Shown: positions 1-8,826 of the stretch, in pieces
Position numbering within the stretch: the first letter of the stretch is position 1
Layout of the letters: every line of letters starts with the position of its first letter
Origin: Ilumatobacter coccineus YM16-304
GTDB taxonomy: Bacteria > Actinomycetota > Acidimicrobiia > Acidimicrobiales > Ilumatobacteraceae
NCBI RefSeq assembly: GCF_000348785.1
Contig: NC_020520.1
Location: 930,001-994,000 of the forward strand
Length of the DNA: 64,000 bases
Reading direction: 5' to 3'
Made by a program: the position numbers and the translations under genes
The notes under the pieces: model-generated
What the model saw: only the letters and a program-made list of their open reading frames with translations
The model's database searches: none
Told to the model about the DNA's origin: nothing

Positions 1-1
1 C

Positions 2-826
2 TGCCTCTCGGTGCTCGAGGACCCGACGCTCGACTCGGGTCGGACGCTGCTGCTCGACGATCTGCGACACAGCTACGTCGACCTCGACGACCCCGAGCGG
101 CTCGAGTTCTGGTACATCCGCCGCCTCGTCGACGCGATCGAGGTCGAGACCTCCGGCCCGATCGACATCGCCTACCTCGGGGGCGGGGCGTTCACCATCC
201 CTCGCTACGTCCGTGCGACGCGGCCGGGCAGCGAGCAGATCATCCTCGAGATCGACGGTGACCTGGTCGAGGTGGTCGAGAACGAGATCGACTTCGACCG
301 CGGCGACGACGTCGAGATCATCGTGGGCGACGGACGTCTGTCGATGCGCGAGCTTCCGACCGATTCGGTCGACGTGGTGATCGGCGACGCGTTCGGCAGC
401 CGTGCCGTTCCGTTCCACTTGGCGACCCGGGAGTTCATCGAGGAGGTCGACGAGGTGTTGCGGCCCGGTGGGATCTACGCCGCGAACATCATCGACGGGC
501 CGGAAGAGCGGTTCGTCGAGGCGTATGCAGCAACGGTCGCCGAAGTGTACGAACACGTCGTCGTGGTGCGCGGACCCGGTCCGTTGCAGGGTTTCCGCGG
601 CAACTCGGCGTTGATCGCGAGCCACGAGCCGATCGATGTCGCCGCACTCGGCGAACGTCTCGCCGCCGACGTCGACCCCAGCGACACGCCCGAGCAGACC
701 GCCGACCCGGATCGCGTCGTCGGCGAGATCGTGACCGGTGACGCGCTCGTCGACTACGTGGCCGGCGCCGAGGTCATCACCGACGACTTCGCCCCCGTCG
801 ACCAACTCCTCGCCGCCTCCTCCTGA
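2..826 (+). CDS. Spermidine-synthase-like methyltransferase (5' end outside window)
   Basis: C-terminal part of a polyamine-synthase/methyltransferase-fold protein. The frame is open to the left edge (codons from base 2). The first in-frame GTG, at 11, lies inside a conserved stretch, so the real start is probably upstream. Visible motifs are LDDLRHSYVDLDDP, the SAM-type glycine loop YLGGGAFTIPRY followed by ILEIDGD, and DVVIGDAFG. In Actinomycetota such domains are often the soluble C-terminal half of a membrane-spanning fusion; whether that holds here cannot be seen. The substrate (putrescine or other) cannot be assigned. The stop at 824-826 is followed within 20 bases by the tandem repeat array. 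Confidence 0.75.
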   Translation, partial: CLSVLEDPTLDSGRTLLLDDLRHSYVDLDDPERLEFWYIRRLVDAIEVETSGPIDIAYLGGGAFTIPRYVRATRPGSEQIILEIDGDLVEVVENEIDFDRGDDVEIIVGDGRLSMRELPTDSVDVVIGDAFGSRAVPFHLATREFIEEVDEVLRPGGIYAANIIDGPEERFVEAYAATVAEVYEHVVVVRGPGPLQGFRGNSALIASHEPIDVAALGERLAADVDPSDTPEQTADPDRVVGEIVTGDALVDYVAGAEVITDDFAPVDQLLAASS

Positions 827-844
827 CAACCACCAACCGCCAAG

Positions 845-1168
845 GGTGATTTCTGCCCAGGCTCGATGTGGTCGCGTGAGGATGATTTCTGCCCAGGCTC
901 GATGTGGTCGCGTGGGGGTGATTTCTGGCCAGGCTCGATGTGGTCGCGTGGGGGTGATTTCTGGCCAGGCTCGATGTGGTCGCGTGGGGGTGATTTCTGG
1001 CCAGGCTCGATGTGGTCGCGTGGGGGTGATTTCTGCCCAGGCCAAATGTGGTCGCGTGAGGGTGATTTCTGCCCAGGCCAAATGTGGTCGCGTGGGGGTG
1101 ACTTTTTGCCAGGCTCGATGTGGTCGCGTGGGGGTGATTTTTGCCCAGGCTCGATGTGGTCGCGTGGG
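845..1168. repeat. Nine tandem 36-bp repeats
   Basis: Nine head-to-tail units of exactly 36 bp (324 bp). The unit reads GGTGATTTCTGSCCAGGC, then TCGATGTGGTCGCGTGGG. Variants are CCAAATG for TCGATG in units 6 and 7, TGSCC/TTGCC changes and GTGAG/GTGGG ends. There are no spacers. Because 36 is a multiple of three, two frames stay open through it (one reads MWSRGGDFWPGS), but neither frame shows the strong GC3 bias of neighbouring genes. The array fills the whole gap between the methyltransferase and the 4-TM gene and ends at the latter's likely start codon. Confidence 0.95.
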
Positions 1169-1171
1169 GTG

Positions 1172-1717
1172 GTGAGTACCGTTGGGGGAGTGACCCGGCC
1201 GGCCGAGCGACGTGTTGACCCGTTCGGGTTGGGCGCGCTCGTGGCCTCCGGAACGCTGGCGGCTCACGAACTGGGCTACTTCATCGGTGGACGCAGCTCG
1301 GTCTCGCACTCGTACGTCGAGTGGATCGGTCCGATCGTCGTCCTCATGGGATGCCTCGCCGCCTGGCTCGCCGCGCTCCGCATCCTGCGCAACGACCCCG
1401 GCAGACTCCCGTCGGTCGGGGTGCTGATCGCCCTGCAGACCGTCGTGTTCGCCGCCATGGAAGTGGCCGAGCGCATCACGAGCGACTCGCTGACCTCGTT
1501 GGCATCGGCGCCCGTGATCGTCGGCCTCCTGCTCCAGCCCCTCGTCGCGCTCGTGGCCAAGCAGTTGCTGGCCGTCGGTCAGCGCCTGGTCGAGGCGTTC
1601 CGCCCCACCGCTACGCCGCGTGCGTCGCACTCGCTCGTCGACACCCCACGGCCCCTCGCGGTGCTGGTGTCGAGCCCCGGACTCGTTCGTCTCCGGCTTC
1701 GTGGACCACCGGTCTGA
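1172..1717 (+). CDS. Small four-helix membrane protein, unknown function
   Basis: About 181 residues with four hydrophobic segments: near FGLGALVASGTLAAHELGYF, then IGPIVVLMGCLAAWLAAL, VGVLIALQTVVFAAMEVA and VIVGLLLQPLVALVAK. The first helix holds a His (AHELGYF) and there are a Cys and Met residues in later helices. The family is not recognised. The start is uncertain: GTG at 1169, 1172 or 1190 are candidates, and the same frame is open back to an ATG at 866 through the 36-bp repeats, so a form with an N-terminal 12-residue repeat tract is formally possible. It lies 55 bp upstream of a Met/His-rich lipoprotein gene in the same direction, which suggests a shared role, perhaps with metals; that is inference only. 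Confidence 0.6.
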   Translation: MSTVGGVTRPAERRVDPFGLGALVASGTLAAHELGYFIGGRSSVSHSYVEWIGPIVVLMGCLAAWLAALRILRNDPGRLPSVGVLIALQTVVFAAMEVAERITSDSLTSLASAPVIVGLLLQPLVALVAKQLLAVGQRLVEAFRPTATPRASHSLVDTPRPLAVLVSSPGLVRLRLRGPPV

Positions 1718-1772
1718 TCGACAACCCATCGATCACACCACACATCCACGAATTCCAACAGGAGACCAACAC

Positions 1773-2894
1773 ATGAATCCCACGACCCCCAACGTCGCGC
1801 GCCGTCTCGGCGCACTCGCCGCCACGACCGCGATCGTCCTCGCCGCCTGCGGTTCCGACGACTCGGATGCCACGGCGACCACGGACGCTCCCGCCGCGAC
1901 CACCGACACAGCCGACGAGACGGCGGACGACGCCATGACCGACATGGACGACGACGCCATGACCGACATGGACCATGACGCCATGAACATGGCCGCGCAC
2001 GACATGGGCAGCGCCGACGTCACCCCCGCCGACGAGGTGGAGGGCGCCGCGCTCGCCCGCGGCGAGTACACGCTGCTCGACACGCGCCCGGCTGGCTACG
2101 ACGACGTCGCCGGCACCGCAGTGATTGCTCGCAGCACGGCCGGCACGACGGTGACCACCGAGATCACCGGCCTCAAGCCGAACGAGGCCTACATCAGCCA
2201 CCTGCACGAGAAGCCCTGCTCCGACAACGGTGGCGACCACTTCCAGTTCGTCGACGGCACGGTCGAAGTGCCGCCGAACGAGGTGCACCTCGCCTTCATG
2301 AGCGACGACAACGGTTCGGCCGTCTGGTCGGCCGAGAACGATGCGGTCGTCGGCGAAGACGGCGTCGCCTTCGTCGTGCACCCGTTCGAGTTCATCGACA
2401 ACAAGATCGCCTGCGTCGATTTCGTCGCCGATGACGCCGACGCGGTCGCTGAGGCGATCGCGAACGGCCCGCAGTTCGATCCGTCGACGATCGCGGGCAT
2501 GGAGGGGATGAACATGAACAGCATGAGCGCGGACGACCTCTTCGCCATGCAGGACATGGATCACGGCGACCACGACGAGACGGATCACGGCGACCACGGC
2601 GACGTGGCGGACGTCGGAACCGCCGCCGACTTCGGGACGCTCGACGTCTCGGCACTGCACGCCGTCGACGATCAGCTCGCCGCCGGCACGCTCGACGTTC
2701 CGGCCCAGTCGGCCGTGGTCGACGCCGCGATCGCCGCGATCGACGAGGTCGGAGCGAACGACGGCAACGCCGCCCTCCGCGCTGCGCTCGTCGAACTGCA
2801 GGCCGCCCTCGACGCCGGCGACCTCGACGCAGCAGCGTCATCGGCCGCCACCGCCCACGACGTCGCTCACGCGATGGAAGGCCACGACGCCTGA
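1773..2894 (+). CDS. Met/His-rich Cu/Zn-SOD-like lipoprotein
   Basis: 373-residue secreted lipoprotein. The signal peptide ends in a lipobox, IVLAAC, with the acylated Cys at residue 26, then an acidic Thr/Ala/Asp linker. Two Met/Asp/His-rich stretches (such as MTDMDHDAMNMAAHDM, and MEGMNMNSM followed by DMDHGDHDETDHGDHGD) look like metal, especially copper, ligands. Between them is a domain resembling the Cu/Zn superoxide dismutase beta-barrel: GTAVIARSTAG, SHLHEKPCSDNGGDHF, a run of strands and a second Cys in KIACVDF. Whether all SOD copper ligands are present is not clear, so enzymatic activity is not claimed. The last 80 residues are Ala/Asp-rich and helical. ATG 1773 is chosen for AGGAG at 1760-1764 and because the signal peptide starts there. 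Confidence 0.75.
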   Translation: MNPTTPNVARRLGALAATTAIVLAACGSDDSDATATTDAPAATTDTADETADDAMTDMDDDAMTDMDHDAMNMAAHDMGSADVTPADEVEGAALARGEYTLLDTRPAGYDDVAGTAVIARSTAGTTVTTEITGLKPNEAYISHLHEKPCSDNGGDHFQFVDGTVEVPPNEVHLAFMSDDNGSAVWSAENDAVVGEDGVAFVVHPFEFIDNKIACVDFVADDADAVAEAIANGPQFDPSTIAGMEGMNMNSMSADDLFAMQDMDHGDHDETDHGDHGDVADVGTAADFGTLDVSALHAVDDQLAAGTLDVPAQSAVVDAAIAAIDEVGANDGNAALRAALVELQAALDAGDLDAAASSAATAHDVAHAMEGHDA

Positions 2895-2956
2895 GTGCAA
2901 GCCATGAAACACCGTGCGGTGAGCGGTCGAACACGCTGATCAGCGCCGGTGTCGGT

Positions 2957-2994
2957 CGGTGAGGTGCGAGCGTCCGATCGCTCGCACCTCACCG
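2957..2994 (+). terminator. 16-bp perfect hairpin terminator
   Basis: Left arm CGGTGAGGTGCGAGCG (2957-2972), 6-nt loop, and a perfectly complementary right arm (2979-2994). It lies 63 bp after the lipoprotein stop. There is no T-run, as is common for terminators of GC-rich actinobacteria. It separates the lipoprotein gene from the ribosomal promoter. Confidence 0.75.
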
Positions 2995-3076
2995 CGACGG
3001 GTCGAGAACTCGTCCGCCTCACCGCTCACGTGTGCCGCGAGTCACGTGGCCCCGTGAACACGCGGCACGACGCGTG

Positions 3077-3105
3077 TTGGAAGGGGTGATCGCGCTCCAT
3101 AGCAT
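3077..3105 (+). promoter_or_regulatory. Promoter of the rplC ribosomal operon
   Basis: -35 TTGGAA (3077-3082), 17-bp spacer, -10 TAGCAT (3100-3105). Transcription would start near 3112, giving a leader of about 210 nt before rplC. Very similar elements precede infA (GTGGAA-17-TAGCAT) and rplM (TTGGGC-17-TAGCCT), which supports the call. Confidence 0.6.
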
Positions 3106-3117
3106 TGCATGGCCGTC

Positions 3118-3323
3118 ATCGGAAGGCATTCCGATCACACCAGGCACCAGAAATACCGCAATCGACGTCCGACAAGGCCACCCGCATCGAATGGGATCGG
3201 AACCAGCCGGCACAACCGAGTTCTTCAGCTCCGCATGCACGTCGCAATCTTTCGTGCTGCGGAGCTTTTACGTGGAGAACGTCCCTTCCTCGGGGCGTTT
3301 GGACAACGAGAAGGAAACGCCAA
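3118..3323 (+). promoter_or_regulatory. Structured rplC leader with attenuator-like hairpin
   Basis: The 429-bp gap before rplC holds no gene. Three hairpins can be drawn in the leader. The first is ATCGGAA/TTCCGAT at 3118-3135. The second is a 14-bp stem with one bulge, 3227-3241 with 3253-3266, ending AGCTTTTA like an intrinsic terminator. The third is AACGTCCC/GGGGCGTT at 3278-3299, just before the ribosome site AAGGAAA. S10-type operons in other bacteria are autoregulated by L4 acting on such a leader; a similar role here is inference. Confidence 0.5.
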
Positions 3324-3971
3324 ATGGCACAACAAGCGATCGTCGGCGAAAAGGTCGGCATGACACAGAAGTGGGTCGACGACAAGGTCGTCCCCGTGAC
3401 TGTTGTCAAGGTCGACCCGATGCGCATCGTTCAGATCAAGACGAACGAGCGTGATGGCTACACCGCCATTCAGGTCACCTATGGCAACAAGGAAGCGAAG
3501 AAGCTGAACCAGCCCGAGGCCGGTCACTTCGAGAAGGCGGGGGTTGCCCCCGGCAAGCGCCTGCTCGAGCTTCGCCTCGACTCGGTCGACGGTCTCGAGG
3601 TCGGTCAGGAACTGACCGTCGAGCAGATCCCGAGCGGCACCAAGGTCGACGTCACCGGCACCAGCCGTGGTAAGGGCTTCGCCGGTGTCATGAAGCGTCA
3701 CAACTTCGGTGGTGCCCCTGCCTCGCACGGTGCGCACAAGAACCACCGCAAGCCTGGCGCCATCGGCCAGTGCGCCTTCCCGGCCCGTGTCTTCAAGGGC
3801 ATGCGCATGGCCGGTCACATGGGTCACGAGCAGGTCACCACGCAGAACCTCGAAGTCGTCGAGTCCGACGCCGAGCGCAACGTGCTGCTCATCAAGGGCG
3901 CCGTTCCGGGCCCCGCCGGTGGTGTCGTCACCATCCGCAACGCCGTCAAGCTCGTCGGAAAGCAGGTCTGA
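3324..3971 (+). CDS. rplC: 50S ribosomal protein L3 (uL3)
   Basis: Large-subunit protein L3, 215 residues, an early 23S rRNA binder whose loop reaches the peptidyl-transferase centre. The N-terminus [11 protein letters not shown] and the core [19 protein letters not shown] with HRKPGAIGQ are typical; the Gln in GAIGQ corresponds to the position methylated by PrmB in E. coli. ATG 3324 is chosen by homology and the upstream AAGGAAA; the frame is open further upstream but that part is not L3-like. It is the first gene of the operon here, with no rpsJ before it, and the rplD start is 2 bp after its stop. Confidence 0.97.
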   Translation: MAQQAIVGEKVGMTQKWVDDKVVPVTVVKVDPMRIVQIKTNERDGYTAIQVTYGNKEAKKLNQPEAGHFEKAGVAPGKRLLELRLDSVDGLEVGQELTVEQIPSGTKVDVTGTSRGKGFAGVMKRHNFGGAPASHGAHKNHRKPGAIGQCAFPARVFKGMRMAGHMGHEQVTTQNLEVVESDAERNVLLIKGAVPGPAGGVVTIRNAVKLVGKQV

Positions 3972-3973
3972 AC

Positions 3974-4948
3974 ATGGCGACACTCACTCTCAAGAACGCT
4001 GCCGGCAAGGACGCCGGCAAGGTCGAGCTCGACGACGACGTCTTCGGTCTCGAGCCGAACGTCCCGGTCATGCACCAGGTCGTCACCGCACAGCTCGCCG
4101 CACGTCGTGCCGGCACGCAGAGCACCAAGACCCGTTCCGATGTCCGTGGTGGCGGCGCCAAGCCGTACGCCCAGAAGGGCACCGGTAACGCACGTCAGGG
4201 CTCGATCCGTGCGCCGCACTTCACCGGTGGTGGCGTGGCGCTGGGCCCCAAGCCCCGCAAGTACGACCAGAAGACCCCGAAGAAGATGGTGAAGCTCGCC
4301 ACTCGCTCGGCGCTCTCCGACCGTGCCGCCGAAGGCAAGGTCGTCGTCGTCGACAGCTGGGGCATCGACACCCCGAAGACGAAGACGGCGAAGGCCGCGC
4401 TCGACGCACTCGCCCTCGACGGTCAGATCCTGGTCGTCCTCGGCTCGGGTGACGACGCTGCCTACCTGAGCTTCCGCAACCTGCCCAACGTGCAGGTCAT
4501 CAAGGCGAGCGAACTCAACGCCTACGACATCCTCTGCAGCGACTGGGTCGTGTTCACCCAAGACGTGGTCCCCGCCGCCGAGGGCCCGAGCGCCGGTCAG
4601 CGTGCCGAGGCCGAGGCAGCGATCGACGCCGCCACCGAGCGTCTGGCCGCCGCAGGCGACGCCGACGACGACGGTGTGGCCGACCCGGTCGACCCGTCGC
4701 CGCACGGCGCCGGCAGCCACGCACCGCTGCCCGACGACGCGATGCCCGAGGGCTACCCCATCAAGGGCAACGCCGACTCGATGCTCTACCACCTGCCCGA
4801 CACCTCGTTCTACAACCGCACGGTTGCAGAGGTCTGGTTCGACACCGAGGAGTCGGCGAAGGCCGCTGGATTCACCCGGCCCGCCTCGCAGCTCAAGAAG
4901 GAAGCCGAAGCCGCTGAGGCCGACGCCAGCGAAGGAGAAGAGGCCTGA
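3974..4948 (+). CDS. rplD: 50S ribosomal protein L4 (uL4) with C-terminal extra domain
   Basis: L4, 324 residues against about 200-215 in most bacteria. Residues 1 to about 205 are a normal L4, including the long loop ([21 protein letters not shown]) that lines the exit tunnel. From about 206 there is an Ala/Glu-rich linker, an acidic [12 protein letters not shown] element (229-240, like a calcium-binding Dx[DN]xDG loop) and a small module at 261-303, [13 protein letters not shown] through AEVWFD to AAGF, followed by an acidic tail. This module resembles what databases call a 'sunset' domain (name from memory). The L22 product of the same operon carries the same linker and module. The stop overlaps the rplW start by one base. 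In other bacteria L4 also acts as operon repressor. Confidence 0.96.
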   Translation: MATLTLKNAAGKDAGKVELDDDVFGLEPNVPVMHQVVTAQLAARRAGTQSTKTRSDVRGGGAKPYAQKGTGNARQGSIRAPHFTGGGVALGPKPRKYDQKTPKKMVKLATRSALSDRAAEGKVVVVDSWGIDTPKTKTAKAALDALALDGQILVVLGSGDDAAYLSFRNLPNVQVIKASELNAYDILCSDWVVFTQDVVPAAEGPSAGQRAEAEAAIDAATERLAAAGDADDDGVADPVDPSPHGAGSHAPLPDDAMPEGYPIKGNADSMLYHLPDTSFYNRTVAEVWFDTEESAKAAGFTRPASQLKKEAEAAEADASEGEEA

Positions 4949-5235
4949 TGAAGGATCCTCGCGACATCATCATTGCGCCGATCGTCTCGGAGAAGAGCTA
5001 CGAGCTCATCGAGACCGGCGTCTACACATTCCAGGTGCACACCTCGGCGAGCAAGCCCGAGATCCGTGACGCCGTCGAGTCGATCTGGGGCGTCGAAGTC
5101 CGCAAGGTCAACACGCTCAACCGTCAGGGCAAGCGCAAGCGCACCCGTGGCACCAACCGCGTCGGCAAGAAGGCCGACACCAAGCGGGCCATCGTCACCC
5201 TGGCAGCGGGCGAGATCCCGTTGTTCGAGAACTAA
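4948..5235 (+). CDS. rplW: 50S ribosomal protein L23 (uL23)
   Basis: 95-residue L23, which binds 23S rRNA domain III near the tunnel exit and docks trigger factor and SRP. The N-terminus [17 protein letters not shown] and the segment [19 protein letters not shown] are characteristic, followed by the basic loop [16 protein letters not shown]. Length is normal. The ATG overlaps the L4 stop (TGATG), so translation is probably coupled. Confidence 0.97.
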   Translation: MKDPRDIIIAPIVSEKSYELIETGVYTFQVHTSASKPEIRDAVESIWGVEVRKVNTLNRQGKRKRTRGTNRVGKKADTKRAIVTLAAGEIPLFEN

Positions 5236-5263
5236 GCCAGCGGGAAGAGAGATACGACTGATC

Positions 5264-6103
5264 ATGGCAATTCGTTCACGCAAGCCCACCAGCCCCGGCC
5301 GTCGCTTCCAGACGAGCCACGACTTCAGCGAGATCACCAAGAGCTCGCCCGAGAAGTCGCTGCTCGCCAAGAAGTCACGCACCGGCGGCCGCAACGTCTA
5401 CGGTCGCAAGACCTCCCGTCACCGTGGTGGCGGGCACAAGCAGCAGTACCGCATCATCGACTTCCGTCGCGTGAAGGACGGCGTCGTCGCCAAGGTCGCT
5501 GCCATCGAGTACGACCCCAACCGCACGTGCCGCATCGCGCTGCTTCACTACCTCGACGGCGAGAAGGCCTACATCCTCGCTCCGAAGGGTCTGAACGTCG
5601 GCGATCGCATCTCGTCGGGCCAGGGCGCCGACATCAAGCCGGGCAACGCACTTCCGCTGCGTTACATCCCCGTCGGTACCACGGTGCACAACGTCGAACT
5701 CCGTCCGGGTGGCGGTGGCAAGATCAGCCGCTCCGCCGGCATGGCATGTCGCCTCGTGGCCAAGGAAGGCGACTACGCAACCCTGCGTCTGCCGTCGACC
5801 GAGATGCGCCGCGTGCTGATCGACTGCCGTGCAACGGTCGGTGAAGTCGGCAACTCCGAGCACGAGCTCATCAAGATCGGTAAGGCCGGTCGCAACCGCT
5901 GGAAGGGCAAGCGCCCGCAGACCCGTGGTGTCGCGATGAACCCGGTCGACCACCCCCTGGGTGGTGGCGAAGGCCGTACATCAGGTGGTCGTCCGGCCGT
6001 GTCCCCGTGGGGCAAGCCCGAGAGCCGCACTCGCAACAAGAAGAAGAGCTCGCAGCAGCTCATCGTCCGTCGTCGTCGTACCGGAAAGGGTGGCCGCCGC
6101 TAA
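5264..6103 (+). CDS. rplB: 50S ribosomal protein L2 (uL2)
   Basis: L2, 279 residues, normal length; needed for subunit joining and peptidyl transferase. The basic N-terminus ([11 protein letters not shown]), the zinc-free core with [14 protein letters not shown], and the C-terminal [18 protein letters not shown] containing the conserved His are present. ATG 5264 is preceded by GGGAAGAGAG and lies 28 bp after rplW. The frame is open upstream but only the ATG at 5264 gives an L2 N-terminus. Confidence 0.97.
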   Translation: MAIRSRKPTSPGRRFQTSHDFSEITKSSPEKSLLAKKSRTGGRNVYGRKTSRHRGGGHKQQYRIIDFRRVKDGVVAKVAAIEYDPNRTCRIALLHYLDGEKAYILAPKGLNVGDRISSGQGADIKPGNALPLRYIPVGTTVHNVELRPGGGGKISRSAGMACRLVAKEGDYATLRLPSTEMRRVLIDCRATVGEVGNSEHELIKIGKAGRNRWKGKRPQTRGVAMNPVDHPLGGGEGRTSGGRPAVSPWGKPESRTRNKKKSSQQLIVRRRRTGKGGRR

Positions 6104-6128
6104 TCGCGGCTGCCGAAGAGGATTCAAC

Positions 6129-6407
6129 ATGGCACGTAGTCTCAAAAAGGGCCCGTTCGTCGATGAGCATCTGCTCAAGAAGATCGATGCTCAGAACGAA
6201 GCAGGCGAGCGCAAGGTCATCAAGACCTGGTCGCGTCGCTCCACCATCATCCCCGACATGGTCGGCCACACGCTCGCCGTCCACGACGGCCGCAAGCACG
6301 TCCCGGTCTACGTGACCGAGTCGATGGTCGGTCACAAGCTCGGAGAGTTCAGCCCCACTCGAACCTTCAAGTTCCACGCCGGTATGGAGAGAGGCGCGAA
6401 GCGCTGA
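6129..6407 (+). CDS. rpsS: 30S ribosomal protein S19 (uS19)
   Basis: 92-residue S19 of the small-subunit head, partner of S13. [18 protein letters not shown] at the N-terminus and [29 protein letters not shown] and [11 protein letters not shown] are diagnostic. An AAGAGG ribosome site precedes ATG 6129. The stop overlaps the rplV start by one base. Confidence 0.97.
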   Translation: MARSLKKGPFVDEHLLKKIDAQNEAGERKVIKTWSRRSTIIPDMVGHTLAVHDGRKHVPVYVTESMVGHKLGEFSPTRTFKFHAGMERGAKR

Positions 6408-7288
6408 TGACTGGACCAAAGCTCAACGAGAAGTCGTTCGTCGCAGGCGAACGCTCCGGAACCAAGTCGACGGCGAAGTACGTCCGCTCGTCAGCGTCGA
6501 AGGCCCGTGCGGTCCTCGACCTGATCCGCGGTCTCGACGTCACGTCGGCTGACGAAGTGCTCCGCTTCACCGACCGTCACATCGCCCACGATGTGCGCAA
6601 GGTGCTCGCCAGCGCTGTCGCCAACGCGATCAACAACGACGGCCAGGATGCGAGCGAACTCTTCGTCATCGCATGCTTCGCCGACGAGGGCCCGACGCTT
6701 CGTCGCTTCCGCCCCCGTGCACGTGGCCGTGCGTCGCGCATCAACAAGCGCACCTGCCACATCACCGTGATCGTGGCTCGCATGTCCGACGACCGCATCA
6801 GCATCGTCCAGGCTCGCCAGGAGCGCCAGGGTGGCGCCGGTGCGAGCGGACGCCCGCAGAGCTCGGCCGCCAGCCGCAAGGCCCGCGTCGACCGCTCGAA
6901 GGCCAAGGACGCTGCCGACGAGGCAGTCACCGATGAGGCAGCGACCGACGACGCAGCAGCCGAGTACGCCGCCGGCGACGCCGACAACGACGGCGAAGCG
7001 AACGCCGTCGATGCCTCGCCGCACGGTGAGGGCTCGCACGCACCGCTCGACGACGTCGACGAGATGCCCGAGGGCTACGAGATCAAGGGCAACGCACAGT
7101 CGATGCTCTACCACGAGCCCGGCTCGCGGTACTACAAGGCCACCAAGGCCGAAGTGTGGTTCGACTCCGTCGAATCCGCCGAAGCGGCTGGCTTCTCGAA
7201 GCCCGGCGCCAACAAAGAAGAAGCGGCTGACACCGAGTCAACTGCGAACGATGAAGACGTCGCCGCTGACGAGGCGGAGGAGAACTGA
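6407..7288 (+). CDS. rplV: 50S ribosomal protein L22 (uL22) with C-terminal extra domain
   Basis: 293 residues, whereas most L22 proteins are 110-130. Residues about 15-125 are normal L22 ([19 protein letters not shown], the tunnel hairpin [26 protein letters not shown]). There follow a basic Ala/Ser/Arg linker, an acidic stretch, [12 protein letters not shown] (191-202) and the module [13 protein letters not shown] through AEVWFD to AAGF (224-266), then an acidic tail. Linker and module match those at the end of L4 nearly position for position. Such C-terminal modules on L22 are known in some actinobacteria (from memory); having it on L4 too is the odd part. The ATG overlaps the rpsS stop and the stop overlaps the rpsC start. 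Confidence 0.95.
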   Translation: MTGPKLNEKSFVAGERSGTKSTAKYVRSSASKARAVLDLIRGLDVTSADEVLRFTDRHIAHDVRKVLASAVANAINNDGQDASELFVIACFADEGPTLRRFRPRARGRASRINKRTCHITVIVARMSDDRISIVQARQERQGGAGASGRPQSSAASRKARVDRSKAKDAADEAVTDEAATDDAAAEYAAGDADNDGEANAVDASPHGEGSHAPLDDVDEMPEGYEIKGNAQSMLYHEPGSRYYKATKAEVWFDSVESAEAAGFSKPGANKEEAADTESTANDEDVAADEAEEN

Positions 7289-8178
7289 TGGGTCAGAAGA
7301 TCAATCCGTACGGTTTCCGACTTGGGATCACCACCGACTGGAAGTCGAGGTGGTTCTCGGAGCGTGAGTACAAGGATTACCTCACCGAGGACTGGAAGAT
7401 CCGTGATCACATCATGGAGCTGCTGGAATCCGCTGCCATCTCGCGTATCGAGATCGAGCGCACCCGCGACAAGCTGCGCGTCGACGTCCACACCGCCCGT
7501 CCGGGCATCGTGATCGGTCGTCGTGGCGCACAGGCCGACGAGCTCCGCAAGGCGATCACCGAGATCACGGGCAACCCCAAGATCCAGCTGAACATCGTCG
7601 AGATCAAGGCCCCCGAACTCGATGCTGCGCTCATCGCGCAGGGTGTTGCCGACCAGCTCGTCAACCGCATCGCGTTCCGTCGTGCCATGAAGCGGGCCGT
7701 GCAGAACGCACAGCGCGCCGGCGCACTCGGCATCAAGGTGCAGTGCTCGGGCCGTCTCGGCGGCGCCGAGATGAGCCGCACCGAGTGGTACCGCGAAGGC
7801 CGTGTGCCCCTGCACACGCTCCGTGCCGACATCGACTACGGCATGCGCGAGGCGAAGACCACCTCCGGCCGTGTCGGCGTCAAGGTCTGGCTGTACAAGG
7901 GTGACATCACCCCGTACAAGAAGGCCAACGACGACAAGATCGCTCGCGAAGCCGCCATGGCCGTCGGTGAGACCTCGGGTCAGACCGCCGACAGCGGACC
8001 GCGCAAGGTCGTGTCGTCGGGTCGCCCCGGCGCCGAGGCCCCTGCCGCCGCGACGCAGCCGCTCGTCAAGGAAGCCGATCCCGAGTTGGAGAAGCTGATC
8101 AGCGAGGAAGAAGCAATCGCGAAGCGCACCGACGCCAGCGATACCGACGCAACGCCGCCCACCAGCGGCGAGGACTGA
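7288..8178 (+). CDS. rpsC: 30S ribosomal protein S3 (uS3)
   Basis: S3, 296 residues. [21 protein letters not shown] starts the protein; an N-terminal KH domain contains [16 protein letters not shown], and the C-terminal domain contains [21 protein letters not shown] and [21 protein letters not shown]3 lines the mRNA entry channel. About 80 residues after the core form an Ala/Pro/Glu/Thr-rich tail of low complexity, longer than in E. coli (233 aa). The start overlaps the rplV stop by one base. Confidence 0.96.
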   Translation: MGQKINPYGFRLGITTDWKSRWFSEREYKDYLTEDWKIRDHIMELLESAAISRIEIERTRDKLRVDVHTARPGIVIGRRGAQADELRKAITEITGNPKIQLNIVEIKAPELDAALIAQGVADQLVNRIAFRRAMKRAVQNAQRAGALGIKVQCSGRLGGAEMSRTEWYREGRVPLHTLRADIDYGMREAKTTSGRVGVKVWLYKGDITPYKKANDDKIAREAAMAVGETSGQTADSGPRKVVSSGRPGAEAPAAATQPLVKEADPELEKLISEEEAIAKRTDASDTDATPPTSGED

Positions 8179-8192
8179 AAGGCGGACCCATC

Positions 8193-8609
8193 GTGTTGAT
8201 GCCCCGCAAGGTCGCACACCGCAAGCACCATCGTGGCCGCACCCGCGGTCTTACCAAGGGCGGTTCCGGACTCAGCTTCGGCGAGTACGGAATCCAGGCC
8301 CTCGAGCCGGGTTGGATCACCGCCCGTCAGATCGAGGCCGCCCGTATCGCCATGACCCGAGCCATCAAGCGTGGCGGCAAGGTCTGGATCAATGTGTTCC
8401 CCGACAAGCCGGTCACCAAGAAGCCGGCTGAAACCCGCATGGGTTCCGGCAAGGGCAACCCCGAGTTCTGGGTCGCCGTCGTCAAGCCGGGTCGCACGCT
8501 GTTCGAGCTGTCGTTCCCCGACGAAGAGGTCGCACGAGTCGCACTCAACAAGGCGATTCAGAAGCTGCCGATCAAGGCTCGCATCATCACTCGTGAGGAG
8601 ATCGTCTGA
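8193..8609 (+). CDS. rplP: 50S ribosomal protein L16 (uL16)
   Basis: L16, 138 residues, organises the A-site region of the large subunit. Begins with GTG at 8193, giving [15 protein letters not shown], which matches the usual MLxPRK start of the family better than the ATG at 8199; AAAGGCGG lies about 8 bases upstream. The conserved [21 protein letters not shown] and [14 protein letters not shown] are present. The stop overlaps the rpmC start. Confidence 0.96.
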   Translation: MLMPRKVAHRKHHRGRTRGLTKGGSGLSFGEYGIQALEPGWITARQIEAARIAMTRAIKRGGKVWINVFPDKPVTKKPAETRMGSGKGNPEFWVAVVKPGRTLFELSFPDEEVARVALNKAIQKLPIKARIITREEIV

Positions 8610-8824
8610 TGGCAGGCAAGAAGAACGACCTCGCCGAACTGTCGATGGGTGAACTCGTCGACGAGTTGAAGGCCACCAAGCAGGAAGCGCTCAACCTGCG
8701 TTTCCGCAACGCAACGGGTCAGCTCGAGAACACCGCCGAGATCGGCAAGGTTCGCAAGCAGATCGCCCGGATCAACACCCTCATCCGTAGCAAGGAAATT
8801 GCTGCCGCAGAGGCAGGACAGTGA
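8609..8824 (+). CDS. rpmC: 50S ribosomal protein L29 (uL29)
   Basis: 71-residue L29, a two-helix protein near the tunnel exit. [39 protein letters not shown] and [12 protein letters not shown] match the family (each part is typical on its own). ATG overlaps the rplP stop (TGATG). The stop overlaps a GTG that is an alternative start of rpsQ. Confidence 0.96.
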   Translation: MAGKKNDLAELSMGELVDELKATKQEALNLRFRNATGQLENTAEIGKVRKQIARINTLIRSKEIAAAEAGQ

Positions 8825-8826
8825 GC

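Noticed and set aside
845-1168. CRISPR array
   Set aside because: Units are contiguous without spacers, and no cas gene is nearby.
738-1175. 145-codon plus-strand frame through the 36-bp repeats
   Set aside because: It overlaps the end of the methyltransferase gene in another frame and stays open only because 36 is divisible by three.
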